Shown: positions 16,529 through 24,758, counted from the first letter of the stretch. The stretch: 64,000 nucleotides of DNA from Actinospineispora acaciae DSM 45401 (GCF_000620785.1 NZ_JIAI01000009.1:124001-188000); one strand, 5' to 3'. A program made the numbers and translations. The notes: generated by a model not told the origin, from the sequence alone.

Positions 16529-16816
16529 ATGAAGCTGGCCATCCGGGTCCGTCCCGGCGCCCGTGCCGATCGCGTCGGCGGGTGCTGGGACGGACCGCGC
16601 GGGCCCGCGCTGCTGGTGGCGGTGCGGGCGCGCGCGGTGGACGGGAAGGCCAACGAGGCGGTGGTGGCCGCGCTGGCCGAGGCGTTCGGCCTGCGCCGGA
16701 GCGAGGTCACGATCGCCTCCGGCCACCGCGGCCGGGACAAGACGGTGGAGCTGACCGGCGACGACGACGCGCTCCGCGAGCTGGCCGAGAAGCTGACCGG
16801 CCCTACCCCTTCCTGA
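16529..16816 (+). CDS. DUF167 (YggU-type) protein
   Basis: A 95-residue protein with the DUF167 layout: RVRPGARADRVGG at the N-terminus, then VRARAVDGKANEAVVAALAEAFG and a closing IASGHRGRDKTVEL strand. Family members are small alpha/beta proteins with no established function. It follows ileS by 34 bases containing the repeat above and overlaps the convergent downstream gene by 14 bases. The ATG start gives the full family domain. Confidence 0.88.
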   Translation: MKLAIRVRPGARADRVGGCWDGPRGPALLVAVRARAVDGKANEAVVAALAEAFGLRRSEVTIASGHRGRDKTVELTGDDDALRELAEKLTGPTPS

Positions 16817-17681
16817 TCACCTCGACCAGCGCCGTCCAGCTGTCCGCCCCGTGGCCGGCGGCGATCGCCCTGTCGTAGTGCGACTTCACCGCCGTCGGCA
16901 GCTCGAGGTCGATCCCGGCGGCCCGGCTGGCGTCGAGGATGTGCGCCGCCGTCGCCCCCATCATCGTGCTGGTGGCCTTCTCGCCGGGGTGATCGCCACT
17001 GTCGATGCACCGCGCGGCCTCGGGCAGGTAGGCGGAGATGCCGTCGAAGTTGTCCGCCGCCCACGGCACGAACTCGGTCGCCGTCACCCCCTCGGCCGCC
17101 AGCAGCGCGCTGGCGTGCAGGTACGCCGACAGCGAGGTGAGGAAGATGTCCAGCTGGGCCTGGTAGTACAGCTGGGCGCGGCCGGGGTCGGCCCCGACGT
17201 AGTCCGGCCGGCCGATCGCGGCGAGGGTGTCGCGGTGCGCGTCGAACACCTCGCGCGGCCCGCTGTAGAAGACGTACGCGGCGTCCGTGCCCACCAGCGG
17301 CTCCGGGGCCATCACCCCGCCGGCCAGGAACCGCGCCCCCCGCTCGGCCAGCCAGTCGGCGGCCCGGCGCGTCTGCTCCGGGGTGTCCGAGCTGAGGTTG
17401 GCGACGACCCGGCCGCGCAGCGCGTCTCCGACGCCGTCGCCGCCCAGGATGTCGTACATCGCCCGGTAGTCGGTCAGGCTGAGGATCACCAGCTCGCTGG
17501 CCGCCAACGCCTCGGCCGGATCGGCGGCCAGGGTCGCGCCCTCGGCCTCCGCCGCCCGCGCCCGGCTCGCCGTCCGGTTCCACACGGTCACCGGGTGGCC
17601 GCCGGCCAGCAGCACCCGGACCATCGCCCGGCCCATCGGACCCAGGCCGATCACCGTGACCGCCGGCTTGCGCTCGCTCAT
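16803..17681 (-). CDS. NAD(P)-dependent oxidoreductase, imine-reductase-like (beta-hydroxyacid dehydrogenase superfamily)
   Basis: The 292-residue protein has an N-terminal Rossmann fold (VIGLGPMGRAM, residues 10-20) followed by VTVWNRTASRA, which suits NADP. NLSSDTPEQTRRAADWL and GVMAPEPLVGTDAAYVFYSG resemble imine reductases rather than classical 3-hydroxyisobutyrate dehydrogenases. The C-terminal helical dimer domain contains YYQAQLDIFLTSLSAYLHA. The start ATG at 17681 is preceded by GGGAG; the longer open frame is ignored. It is transcribed away from the SARP regulator with a 117-base gap, so joint regulation is possible. Substrate unknown. Confidence 0.85.
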   Translation of the reverse strand: MSERKPAVTVIGLGPMGRAMVRVLLAGGHPVTVWNRTASRARAAEAEGATLAADPAEALAASELVILSLTDYRAMYDILGGDGVGDALRGRVVANLSSDTPEQTRRAADWLAERGARFLAGGVMAPEPLVGTDAAYVFYSGPREVFDAHRDTLAAIGRPDYVGADPGRAQLYYQAQLDIFLTSLSAYLHASALLAAEGVTATEFVPWAADNFDGISAYLPEAARCIDSGDHPGEKATSTMMGATAAHILDASRAAGIDLELPTAVKSHYDRAIAAGHGADSWTALVEVIRKG

Positions 17682-17798
17682 GTCGTGCTCCCTTTGTGTG
17701 ACGTGGTCTGGTCCTGTCCACCCTGCGAGCCGGCGCGCACGAACCGCTGTGGATCGACGCACGAGAACCTGTCGGGGTGGCCGGCTAGCGTCCTCGGC

Positions 17799-20700
17799 GT
17801 GCGTTTCGGAGTGCTCGGCCCACTGCAGGTGGCCACCGGGGACGGCGGCCAGGTCCGTGTCCCCGAGGCGAAGGTGCGCGCGCTGCTGGCCATCCTGCTG
17901 GCGCACCAGGGGAGCCCGGTGCCGGTGAGCCGGCTGTTCGACCAGATCTGGGGCGGCGCCGACCTGCCGGCGAACCCGGCCAACGCGCTGCAGACCAAGG
18001 TCTCGCAGCTGCGCAGGGCGTTCGAGTCGGCCGAGCCGGGCGCCGGGCGGCTGGTGGTGCACCGGGCCTCGGGCTATGCCCTGCGGGTCGAGCCGGACGC
18101 GGTGGACCTGGGCAGGTTCCGGGCGTTGGTCGAGCGGGCCCGCCGCGAGGCGGACCCGAAGGCGCGCGCGGCGCTGCTGGCCGACGCGTTGGCGCTGTGG
18201 CGCGGCCCTGCCCTCGCCGAGTTCGCCGACCGGCCGTTCGCGCTGGCCCCGGTGCGGCGGTGGGAGGAGGAACGGCTGGTCGCGGTCGAGGAGCGGGCGC
18301 AGGCGCGGCTGGTCCTCGAACATCACGGCGAGCTGACCGGCGAGCTGGCCCAGCTGGTGGCCGAGCATCCGCTGCGGGAGCGGCTGCGCGCCGCGTACGT
18401 CCGGGCGCTGTACGGCGCGGGCCGGCAGAGCGAGGCGCTGGACAGCCTCGCCGAGCTGCGGGCCAGGCTGGTCGAGGAGCGCGGCCTGGACCTGAGCCCC
18501 GAGCTTGCCGACCTGCGCCAGGCGATCCTGGCCCACGACGGGTCGCTGCGGCCGGCCGAGCCGAGGGCGCCGGACAACCTGCCCGCGCGGGTGACCGAGC
18601 TGGTCGGCCGGGACGAGGCCATCGGGCGGGTGCATGCCGCGCTCGACGCGCACCGGCTGGTGACGCTGGTCGGCGTCGGTGGCGTCGGCAAGACCGCGCT
18701 GGCCTTCGAGTCCGCCAGGAGGCTGGGGGAGGGGTTCCCGGACGGGGTGCGGGTCGTCGAACTAGCCGACATCGCCTCGGCCAGCGGGGCGGCGGCGCTC
18801 GGCCGGATGGTCGCGACGGTGCTGGATGTCAGGGACGGCGCGGACCTCGCCCGGTTCCTGCGCGACAAGCGGATGCTGATCCTGCTGGACAACTGCGAGC
18901 ACGTGATCGATGACGTCGGACGGCTGGCCGGCGAGCTGCTGGGCTCGGCGGCGGGGCTGCGCATCCTGGCGACCAGTCGCGAGCCGCTGGGCATCGCGGG
19001 GGAGGCGCTGCTGGACGTGCCGCCGCTGGAGGTGCCGGCCGCCGTGCGGCTGTTCACGGCGCGCGCGGCCGGATTCGGCGTCGACGTCCAGGACGCGGCG
19101 ACGGTGGCCGCCATCTGCACCCGGTTGGACGGCATCCCGCTGGCCCTGGAGCTGGCGGCCGCGCGGGTGCGGGCGCTCGGCACGGACGAACTGCTGGCCA
19201 GGTTGGACAACAGGTTCGAGCTGCTCGTCGCCGGCCGCAGGGACGCACCGACCAGGCAGCGGACGCTGCGCGCGACCATCGAGTGGAGCTGGCGGCTGCT
19301 GGGGCACACCGAGCGCGCGGTGCTCCGCCGGCTGGCCGTGCACCTGGGCGGGTGCACGCTGGACGCCGCCGAGGCGGTCTGCGCGGGCGACGGGGTGGAC
19401 GCCGCCGAGGTGCTCGGCGCGCTGGCCCGGCTGGTGGACTGCTCGCTGGTGACCGTCGCCGACGACAAGGCCGGCGGCCGGCGCCGCTACCGGCTGCTGG
19501 AGTCCGTGGCCGACTACTGCGTGGAACGGATGCGCGCGGCCGGTGAGCTGGACCGGGTGCTCGAACGACACGAACGGCACTACCTCGCGCTGGCCGAGCG
19601 GGCGGATCCCGGCCTGCGCGGCGGCGATCAGCGGCACTGGCTGGCGCGGCTGGACGCCGAGCGGGCCAACCTGCGCCGCGCGCTGGACACGGCGATCGCG
19701 CGGCGGGCTCCGGACGCGGCGCTTCGCCTGGTCAACGCGCAGGCGTGGTACTGGTTCCTGCGCGGTCGGCTCGGCGAGGCGGAGCGGTCGGCCGGCGCCG
19801 CGCTCCGGTCGGGCGGGTCGGAGTCGTTGCGGGCGCGCGCGGAAACGTACCGGGCGGCCGTCGCACTGCTGCGCGGCGCCGACCCCGACGGGGCGGACGC
19901 GGCGGCGTGGCGGCGCATCGAGGGCCGGCGCGACCGCGCGATGTCCCGCTGGTTCCTGGTCATGGCCAGGGGCACGCTCGGCGAGGTCGCCGCCGAGCAC
20001 GCCGAGGTGGACGAGGTGCTCGCCGAGCTGGCGGCGGTCGGCGACGACTGGGGCGGCGCCGTCGCCCTGACCGAACGGGCCAGCCGCGCGCTGGCCAGGG
20101 GCGACCTCGCGGCCGCCGGCAGGCTGGCGTCCCGGGGCGTCGAGCGGTTCACGGCCCTGGGCGACGACTGGGGCCGGCTCCAGGCGTCCTTCGTGCTCGG
20201 CCACGTCGCCGAGATCGTCGGCGACTACCGGCGGCGCGAGCGGATCCACCGCGACGGCCTGCTGGCGGCGCAGGCCCTCGGGCTCTGGGCGGAGGCGTCC
20301 TACCAGCTGTCCTGGCTGGGGCGCACCGCGCTGCTCCGGGGCGAACACGAGCGCGCCCGCGAGCTGCACGAGCGGGCGATGCGCACGGCCGAGGAGCACG
20401 GCTTCGTGCCGGGCGTCAGGTACGCCGAGACCGGCCTGGCGCTCGGCGCGCGCCGGCAGGGCCGGTTCGAGGACGCCCAGCGGCACCTGGCCACGGTCCG
20501 GGGCTGGTTCGCCCAGCGCGAGCTGGAGCCGGGCAACGCGCTGATCCTCGCCGAGCTGGGGTTCCTGGCCGAGCAGCGCGGTGACCCGGTCGGCGCCCTC
20601 GAACTGCACCTGGACGGCCTGCGCATCGCCCGAGGGGTGGACGACCCCCGGGCGGTCGCGCTCGCGCTGGAAGGCATCGCGGGCGCCCACTCGCTGGCCG

Positions 20701-21032
20701 GGCGGCACGAGGACGCGGCCCGGCTGCTCGGCGCCGGCGCGGCCCTCCGGGAGCGGACCGGGGCACCGCTGCCGGCGGCGGAGCGCGGGGACGTGGACCG
20801 GATCGCGGCCCGGGCCCGCGCCGGGGCGGGCGCCGACCGGTTCTCCGCCCGGTTCGACCAGGGCCGCGCGCTCGCTCCGCGCGCCGTGGTCGACGAGCTG
20901 GTCGACGCTCATCCGGCCGCCGCGCGCTGCCTCGGCCGGTGCAGGTGCTCGCCGGCGCTCGGGTGCAACCGGAACGCCTCCAGGGCGGCGGGGAGCACGG
21001 CGAGCGCGATCAGCGCGAACGCGATCCGGTAG
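17799..21032 (+). CDS. AfsR/SARP-family transcriptional regulator with NB-ARC and TPR regions
   Basis: From the GTG at 17799 the product is 1077 residues. It begins with an OmpR-type winged helix (MRFGVLGPLQVATGDGG to ~90), then a bacterial transcriptional activation domain (to ~245). An NB-ARC ATPase follows with Walker A GVGGVGKT (K298) and Walker B ILLDNCEHV. The C-terminal half is helical TPR-like repeats. Such proteins switch on secondary-metabolite or stress genes after ATP binding. The final ~40 residues (from about RCLGRCRCSPALGC) look unlike the family and read through antisense gene remnants. The original stop was probably lost. It is divergent from the imine-reductase-like gene, its likely target. 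Confidence 0.88.
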   Translation: MRFGVLGPLQVATGDGGQVRVPEAKVRALLAILLAHQGSPVPVSRLFDQIWGGADLPANPANALQTKVSQLRRAFESAEPGAGRLVVHRASGYALRVEPDAVDLGRFRALVERARREADPKARAALLADALALWRGPALAEFADRPFALAPVRRWEEERLVAVEERAQARLVLEHHGELTGELAQLVAEHPLRERLRAAYVRALYGAGRQSEALDSLAELRARLVEERGLDLSPELADLRQAILAHDGSLRPAEPRAPDNLPARVTELVGRDEAIGRVHAALDAHRLVTLVGVGGVGKTALAFESARRLGEGFPDGVRVVELADIASASGAAALGRMVATVLDVRDGADLARFLRDKRMLILLDNCEHVIDDVGRLAGELLGSAAGLRILATSREPLGIAGEALLDVPPLEVPAAVRLFTARAAGFGVDVQDAATVAAICTRLDGIPLALELAAARVRALGTDELLARLDNRFELLVAGRRDAPTRQRTLRATIEWSWRLLGHTERAVLRRLAVHLGGCTLDAAEAVCAGDGVDAAEVLGALARLVDCSLVTVADDKAGGRRRYRLLESVADYCVERMRAAGELDRVLERHERHYLALAERADPGLRGGDQRHWLARLDAERANLRRALDTAIARRAPDAALRLVNAQAWYWFLRGRLGEAERSAGAALRSGGSESLRARAETYRAAVALLRGADPDGADAAAWRRIEGRRDRAMSRWFLVMARGTLGEVAAEHAEVDEVLAELAAVGDDWGGAVALTERASRALARGDLAAAGRLASRGVERFTALGDDWGRLQASFVLGHVAEIVGDYRRRERIHRDGLLAAQALGLWAEASYQLSWLGRTALLRGEHERARELHERAMRTAEEHGFVPGVRYAETGLALGARRQGRFEDAQRHLATVRGWFAQRELEPGNALILAELGFLAEQRGDPVGALELHLDGLRIARGVDDPRAVALALEGIAGAHSLAGRHEDAARLLGAGAALRERTGAPLPAAERGDVDRIAARARAGAGADRFSARFDQGRALAPRAVVDELVDAHPAAARCLGRCRCSPALGCNRNASRAAGSTASAISANAIR

Positions 21033-21244
21033 GCGTCCCGCGGGACGAACTCGATGCGGGTTCCGTCGCCGATCGAGGCGGTCTTGCCGAGCCAGTCGTC
21101 CTCGACGAAGGGCGCTGTGTCCGGTGGAGCGCGAACCAGGATGTTCGGCCGGAAACGGCGCGCCATCAGGCGCGAGGGCCTCCCTATCCCGATCGACGAC
21201 GCCGTCGACGCGGCCCACGAGAATCTACCCACCCCGTCGCACAA
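20909..21244 (-). pseudogene. Fused remnants of a MOSC-domain gene and an MFS transporter C-terminus
   Basis: An open frame of 111 codons has two unrelated halves. Residues 22-68 (about 21181-21041) include ARRFRPNILVR and PFVEDDWLGKTASIGDGTRI, characteristic of the middle of MOSC beta-barrel proteins. Residues 70-111 (about 21037-20909) read AYRIAFALIALAVLPAALEA then FRLHPSAGEHL, like the last helix and tail of an MFS permease. Neither half is complete. The 3' end overlaps the tail of the SARP gene. The best explanation is a deletion that joined two neighbouring genes. Confidence 0.6.
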
Positions 21245-21322
21245 CCATCCGAGAAGATCATGAGTCAGTTGAGGTGCACGGACCAGTTGCTCGTACGGGT
21301 TCGGGAGATGAGGAGTTAGGTG

Positions 21323-21952
21323 ATGGTGAGTGTCCTCCGCTGGCCCGCGGGCGCTTCGTGGCGTCCTGCTCCGAGAGCAGGCAAGGGGGTGGCGGCGTTG
21401 CTGCTAGCGGGATGTCTGGCGTTGATGGGCTGCTCGACGGGCAGTCCGGCCTCCCCGGGTCCCAACAACTACGGGGACACCGCTACCGCGCGCTCGAGGA
21501 TCGCACCCGGCAATGCTCGCTTCGATCTACCGGAGTTCGGCTTCACCTTCGACTATCCAGAACAGATGAACCAGCACCTCCACCCTTCGCCGGGAGATCA
21601 GTTCTTTGTCAATCTCACTGCCGAAGGGCGTTCGATCGGGGTGACGCGGCAACCCCTTCGGAATCCGGTCACCGTTGCAAACATCGATCAAGCCAAATCG
21701 GACCTCGACCGTATCATGTCGTTTTTCCCTGGAAGTCCACAAGCCGGTACCAGGGTCGAGGTCGCGGGGTGGCCAGGTGTGGAATACAACTACGATTACG
21801 ATGCATCCGTGGACAGTTTCACGCATAACAGACGCGTTGTCTTCTACGCCGAATCCACTCGATACGACATCATCTGTAAGTCTGGCGACGAACATCGCCG
21901 CGAACTGGACTCGGCCTGTCAGACCGCACTGACTACTGTCCGTCCCCGTTAG
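21323..21952 (+). CDS. Lipoprotein of unknown function
   Basis: The 209-residue product has a basic N-terminus, a hydrophobic stretch and lipobox LMGC with C37 as the lipidated residue. The mature part begins STGSPASPGPNNYGD, a typical exported linker. It then forms a ~150-residue globular domain starting FDLPEFGFTFDYPEQM, similar in style to actinobacterial LpqN/PsbP-like lipoproteins, though I cannot assign it firmly. ATG 21323 is preferred over GTG 21320 because AGGAG (21311-21315) is better spaced. Codon choice and base composition are visibly less GC-rich than neighbours, suggesting recent acquisition. Confidence 0.8.
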   Translation: MVSVLRWPAGASWRPAPRAGKGVAALLLAGCLALMGCSTGSPASPGPNNYGDTATARSRIAPGNARFDLPEFGFTFDYPEQMNQHLHPSPGDQFFVNLTAEGRSIGVTRQPLRNPVTVANIDQAKSDLDRIMSFFPGSPQAGTRVEVAGWPGVEYNYDYDASVDSFTHNRRVVFYAESTRYDIICKSGDEHRRELDSACQTALTTVRPR

Positions 21953-21955
21953 AGT

Positions 21956-21973
21956 AGACGCAACGTTGCGTCT
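21956..21973 (+). promoter_or_regulatory. Perfect 18-bp palindrome, likely TetR operator
   Basis: AGACGCAACGTTGCGTCT is a perfect palindrome just after the lipoprotein stop and 40 bases before the tetR GTG at 22013. It overlaps a -35-like TTGCGT (21966-21971), which pairs with a -10-like TAGACT (21988-21993) at 16-base spacing. Repressor binding here would block the gene's own promoter. The palindrome is certain; the partner is inference. Confidence 0.7.
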
Positions 21974-22012
21974 TGCCTAGCGCGCACTAGACTCCGCGTG
22001 AGGAGGGCAGCA

Positions 22013-22639
22013 GTGCGAAGCGAACGCGGCAGGGCAGAGACCCGCGAGCGAGGCGGCCACCACGGCAACCGTCACGGCCGCAGCGAGCTGGCGCGCCGGG
22101 CGGTGCTGCGGGCCGTCGACGACCTGCTGGTCGAGCGCGGCTATGCGGCGCTCACCATGGAGGGGATCGCGGCCGAGGCCGGGGTCGCCAAGCAGACGAT
22201 CTACCGCTGGTGGCGCTCGAAGAACGACGTGCTGATGGAGGCGTTCCTGGACGACGCCGCCAAGCACCTCGCCCCGCCCGACCACGGCGACGTCGGCCCC
22301 GACCTGCGCGAACACCTGCGCCGGGTGGCCCGCTTCCTGGCCGACTCCGACCCCGGGGCCGTGTTCGCCGCGCTGATCGGCCAGGCCCAGCACGACCCCG
22401 AGTTCGCCGCCGAGTTCCGGGGCAAGTTCCTCACCCAGCAGCGCGAGCGCGACAGGCTGCCGCTGGCCAGGGCCATCGAGCGCGGCCAGCTACCGGACGG
22501 CCTGGACGTCGAGCTCGCGCTGGACCAGCTGCTCGGGCCGGTCCACTACCGGATCCTGGTGGCCGGCGAACCGGTCCCACCGGAGTACACCGACGAGCTG
22601 GTTGACCAGTTCCTGCGGCTACACGCGCGCCCGGCCTAG
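22013..22639 (+). CDS. TetR-family transcriptional regulator
   Basis: A 208-residue DNA-binding repressor. The N-terminal helix-turn-helix is LTMEGIAAEAGVAKQTIYRW followed by WRSKNDVLMEAF; the C-terminal ligand/dimer domain resembles the TetR_C subgroup with LREHLRRVARFL and a proline-rich VPPEYTDELVDQFL end. GTG 22013 is chosen because AGGAGGG (22001-22007) precedes it at proper distance; GTG 21998 would add five residues with no ribosome site. The palindrome upstream suggests autoregulation. Its stop overlaps that of the convergent small monooxygenase (shared CCTAGG). Other targets are not evident. Confidence 0.9.
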   Translation: MRSERGRAETRERGGHHGNRHGRSELARRAVLRAVDDLLVERGYAALTMEGIAAEAGVAKQTIYRWWRSKNDVLMEAFLDDAAKHLAPPDHGDVGPDLREHLRRVARFLADSDPGAVFAALIGQAQHDPEFAAEFRGKFLTQQRERDRLPLARAIERGQLPDGLDVELALDQLLGPVHYRILVAGEPVPPEYTDELVDQFLRLHARPA

Positions 22640-22935
22640 GACCCGAGCCCGCCGGCGACGGTGAACTCGTGGCCGTTGAACTCGCCGGTCAGCAGGGGCA
22701 TCGCCTCGGCGATCGCGGCCTTCACCGACGGGAGCTGCAGCGAGTCGTCGTGCGCCTGCTTGGAGTCCCACACCTCGGAGACGTAGATCAGATCGGGGTG
22801 CTCGTCGTTGGTGCCCACCAGGTACGACCGGCAGCCGATCTCGCTCAGCGGGGACTGGTCGCGCAGCAGCAGCTTGATCACGTCGTCGCGGCGGCCCGGC
22901 TGGGCGCGCATGGTCCCGGTGTAGGCGTACGTCAC
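22636..22935 (-). CDS. Antibiotic biosynthesis monooxygenase (ABM) domain protein
   Basis: A 99-residue single-domain protein of the dimeric alpha+beta barrel fold (YgiN/quinol monooxygenase type). Visible features are the first strand MTYAYTGTMRAQPGRRDDVIK, the central GCRSYLVGTNDEHPDLIYVSEVW and the LTGEFNGHEF end. These proteins oxidise aromatic or quinol substrates without cofactor, or protect against reactive quinones. It lies downstream of the DHA2 exporter on the same strand, with palindrome 22956-22999 in the 58-base gap. Substrate unknown. Confidence 0.85.
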   Translation of the reverse strand: MTYAYTGTMRAQPGRRDDVIKLLLRDQSPLSEIGCRSYLVGTNDEHPDLIYVSEVWDSKQAHDDSLQLPSVKAAIAEAMPLLTGEFNGHEFTVAGGLGS

Positions 22936-22955
22936 GGCTGGCAGTCTCGCACGAC

Positions 22956-22999
22956 CCGTGAGTGGCTAGGGCCGCCAGAGCGGCCCTAGCCACTCACGG
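22956..22999 (+). repeat. Stop-codon palindrome, copy A (end of the DHA2 exporter gene)
   Basis: Perfect 20-base arms (CCGTGAGTGGCTAGGGCCGC and its complement) around a 4-base loop. Read on the minus strand, the right arm supplies the final CCG-TGA (Pro-stop) of the exporter gene. It differs from the other three copies in the inner stem (CTAGGGCCGC versus TTAGCGTTG), with changes in both arms that keep pairing. As RNA it would be a strong hairpin on either strand, so a bidirectional terminator or mRNA 3' stabiliser is likely. No U-tract is present. Confidence 0.85.
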
Positions 23000-24658
23000 C
23001 TTCTGGTCAGCGGTGACGCCGAGGTCCTTGAGGAACCAGGTCATCGCGAACCCAGCGGCCAGGATCAGACCCGCGACCAGGAACATCCAGTGCGCGCCGG
23101 TGGCGAACGAGTCCAGCAGCGGTCGGGCCAGCCGGGGGTCGAGCCGGGACAGGAAGGACACGTCGTCCAGGTTGATCCCGGTGCCGTTCCCGGCGTTGAC
23201 CAGGTCGACGAGCGCGCGGTTGGCCGGGTCGGCGAGCACCGCCGGATCGGCCAGCGCGCGGCGGAACGGGTCGCCCGGCCCGGCGTCGCGCAGCACGGCG
23301 CCCATCCGCGCGCTGGTCACCGAGAACAGGATCGAGAGCAGCGCCGCGACCCCGAAGGTGCCGCCGAGCTGGCGGACCATCCCGCCGGCCCCGTTCGCCG
23401 CGCCCAGGTCGCCGTGCGGCGCCGCGTTCTGGATGGCCAGCGTGATCACGGTGATCGCCATGCCGATGCCGAGACCCGTCCACAACGCCAGCAGGGCGTT
23501 CGCCCACCACGGCGTGACGGCGTCCACGGTGGCCATCAGCAGCAGCGCGCCGGCCATCGAGCCGGACCCGGCGATGGCCAGCGGCTTGAAGTGGCCGGTG
23601 GCCTTGATGACCTTGCCGCTGAAGCCCTGGGCCAGGATGGCGCCGATCATCAGCGGGAGGACGAACAGCCCGGCGTCGGTGGCCGAACGGCCCTGCACGA
23701 GCTGCAGGTACAGCGGGAACGCGGTGACGGTGCCGAGCATGCCCACGCCGGTGGTGAAGTTCACCGCGACCGGGAGGCCGATGCCACCCCGGCCGAACAG
23801 CGCCAGCGGCAGCATCGCCCGCGCCCCTATCCGTCGCTCGATGACCAGGAACGACACCAGGCCGACGGCGGACAGCGCGTACAGGACGATCGCGTTGGCC
23901 GAGCCCCAGCCCCACGCCGTGCCCCGCTCGACCACGATCAGCAGCGGCACCAGCCCGAGGGTGAGCGCGGCGGCGCCCCCGAAGTCGAGCCGGTGGTCGA
24001 CCCGGCGGTGCCTCAGCCGCAGCGACCGGTACACGGTCAGCAGCGCGAGCAGCCCGAGCGGGATGTTGATCAGGAACGCCCAACGCCAGCCGTCAGTCCC
24101 GAGCAGCGAACGGGCGCTCGCGAAGTACCCGCCGACCAGCGGGCCGAGCAGGCCGGCCACCACCCACGCCGAGGCGGCGTAGGTGAAGTAGCGGGCCCGC
24201 TCGCGCACCGGCACCATGTCCGCGATCACCGCCGTCGGCAGCGACATCAGCCCGGCGCCGCCGAGGCCCTGCACCACCCGCGAGACCGCGAGCGCCTCCA
24301 TCGAGGTGGACATCCCGCACGCCGCCGAGCCGAGGATGAAGACCGCGATCGCGGCCAGGTAGAGCGGCTTGCGGCCGTAGATGTCGGAGAGCTTGCCGTA
24401 GAACGGCATCGCGATGGTGGAGCTGACCAGGTAGCCGGTGATCGCCCAGGCCTGGACGGTCTGGCCGTGCAGTTGGTCGGCGATCGTGCGCATGGCCGTG
24501 GACACGATCGTCTGGTCCAGCGCGGCGAGCAGGCTCGCGAGCAGCAGCCCCGAGATGGCGGTGAGGACCTGTCGGTGGCTGAGCGCCCCCGGCATGCCTG
24601 TGGTGCCAGTGGTGCCCATGGTTCCCGCGGTGCCCGTTCGCTCGGGCGAGTGTGTCAT
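22994..24658 (-). CDS. MFS multidrug exporter, DHA2 (14-helix) family
   Basis: A 554-residue proton-driven drug exporter of the EmrB/QacA type. The first helix SGLLLASLLAALDQTIVSTA carries the DHA2 motif LDxTIV. Motif A appears as YGKLSDIYGRKPLYL, and motif C-like GLLGPLVGGYF follows. Helices continue to residue ~545. The start is the ATG at 24658 with GGAGAGG upstream; a TTG at 24682 would overlap the operator. It is divergent from a marR gene, and both promoters contain the same palindrome, so substrate-responsive repression is very likely. The gene ends in Pro-stop within palindrome A. Confidence 0.93.
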   Translation of the reverse strand: MTHSPERTGTAGTMGTTGTTGMPGALSHRQVLTAISGLLLASLLAALDQTIVSTAMRTIADQLHGQTVQAWAITGYLVSSTIAMPFYGKLSDIYGRKPLYLAAIAVFILGSAACGMSTSMEALAVSRVVQGLGGAGLMSLPTAVIADMVPVRERARYFTYAASAWVVAGLLGPLVGGYFASARSLLGTDGWRWAFLINIPLGLLALLTVYRSLRLRHRRVDHRLDFGGAAALTLGLVPLLIVVERGTAWGWGSANAIVLYALSAVGLVSFLVIERRIGARAMLPLALFGRGGIGLPVAVNFTTGVGMLGTVTAFPLYLQLVQGRSATDAGLFVLPLMIGAILAQGFSGKVIKATGHFKPLAIAGSGSMAGALLLMATVDAVTPWWANALLALWTGLGIGMAITVITLAIQNAAPHGDLGAANGAGGMVRQLGGTFGVAALLSILFSVTSARMGAVLRDAGPGDPFRRALADPAVLADPANRALVDLVNAGNGTGINLDDVSFLSRLDPRLARPLLDSFATGAHWMFLVAGLILAAGFAMTWFLKDLGVTADQKP

Positions 24659-24677
24659 CGGTACCTCTCCGAAACTT

Positions 24678-24691
24678 GACAAGTACTTGTC
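24678..24691 (+). promoter_or_regulatory. MarR operator 1 (exporter leader)
   Basis: GACAAGTACTTGTC is a perfect 14-base palindrome between the exporter -10 and its ribosome site. The same half-site GACAAGT recurs at 24724. Binding here would act as a roadblock for the exporter. Confidence 0.8.
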
Positions 24692-24699
24692 GTTCTCGA

Positions 24700-24728
24700 A
24701 CGATACCGACGGGTCGGCAGATTGACAA
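24700..24728 (-). promoter_or_regulatory. Promoter of the DHA2 exporter
   Basis: On the minus strand -35 TTGTCA (24728-24723) and -10 TATCGT (24705-24700) are spaced 17 bases. The -35 overlaps operator 2, so repressor binding would exclude polymerase. Confidence 0.6.
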
Positions 24729-24752
24729 GTTCTTGTCGGAAGCCGCTAGCAT
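24722..24752 (+). promoter_or_regulatory. marR promoter with MarR operator 2
   Basis: GACAAGTTCTTGTC (24724-24737) is a 14-base palindrome with one central mismatch and overlaps TTGACA (24722-24727), the marR -35. A -10-like TAGCAT at 24747-24752 (19-base spacing) would start RNA close to the marR ATG at 24759, so the message may be leaderless. One operator therefore overlaps the -35 of both divergent promoters. Confidence 0.65.
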
Positions 24753-24758
24753 GCCGGA

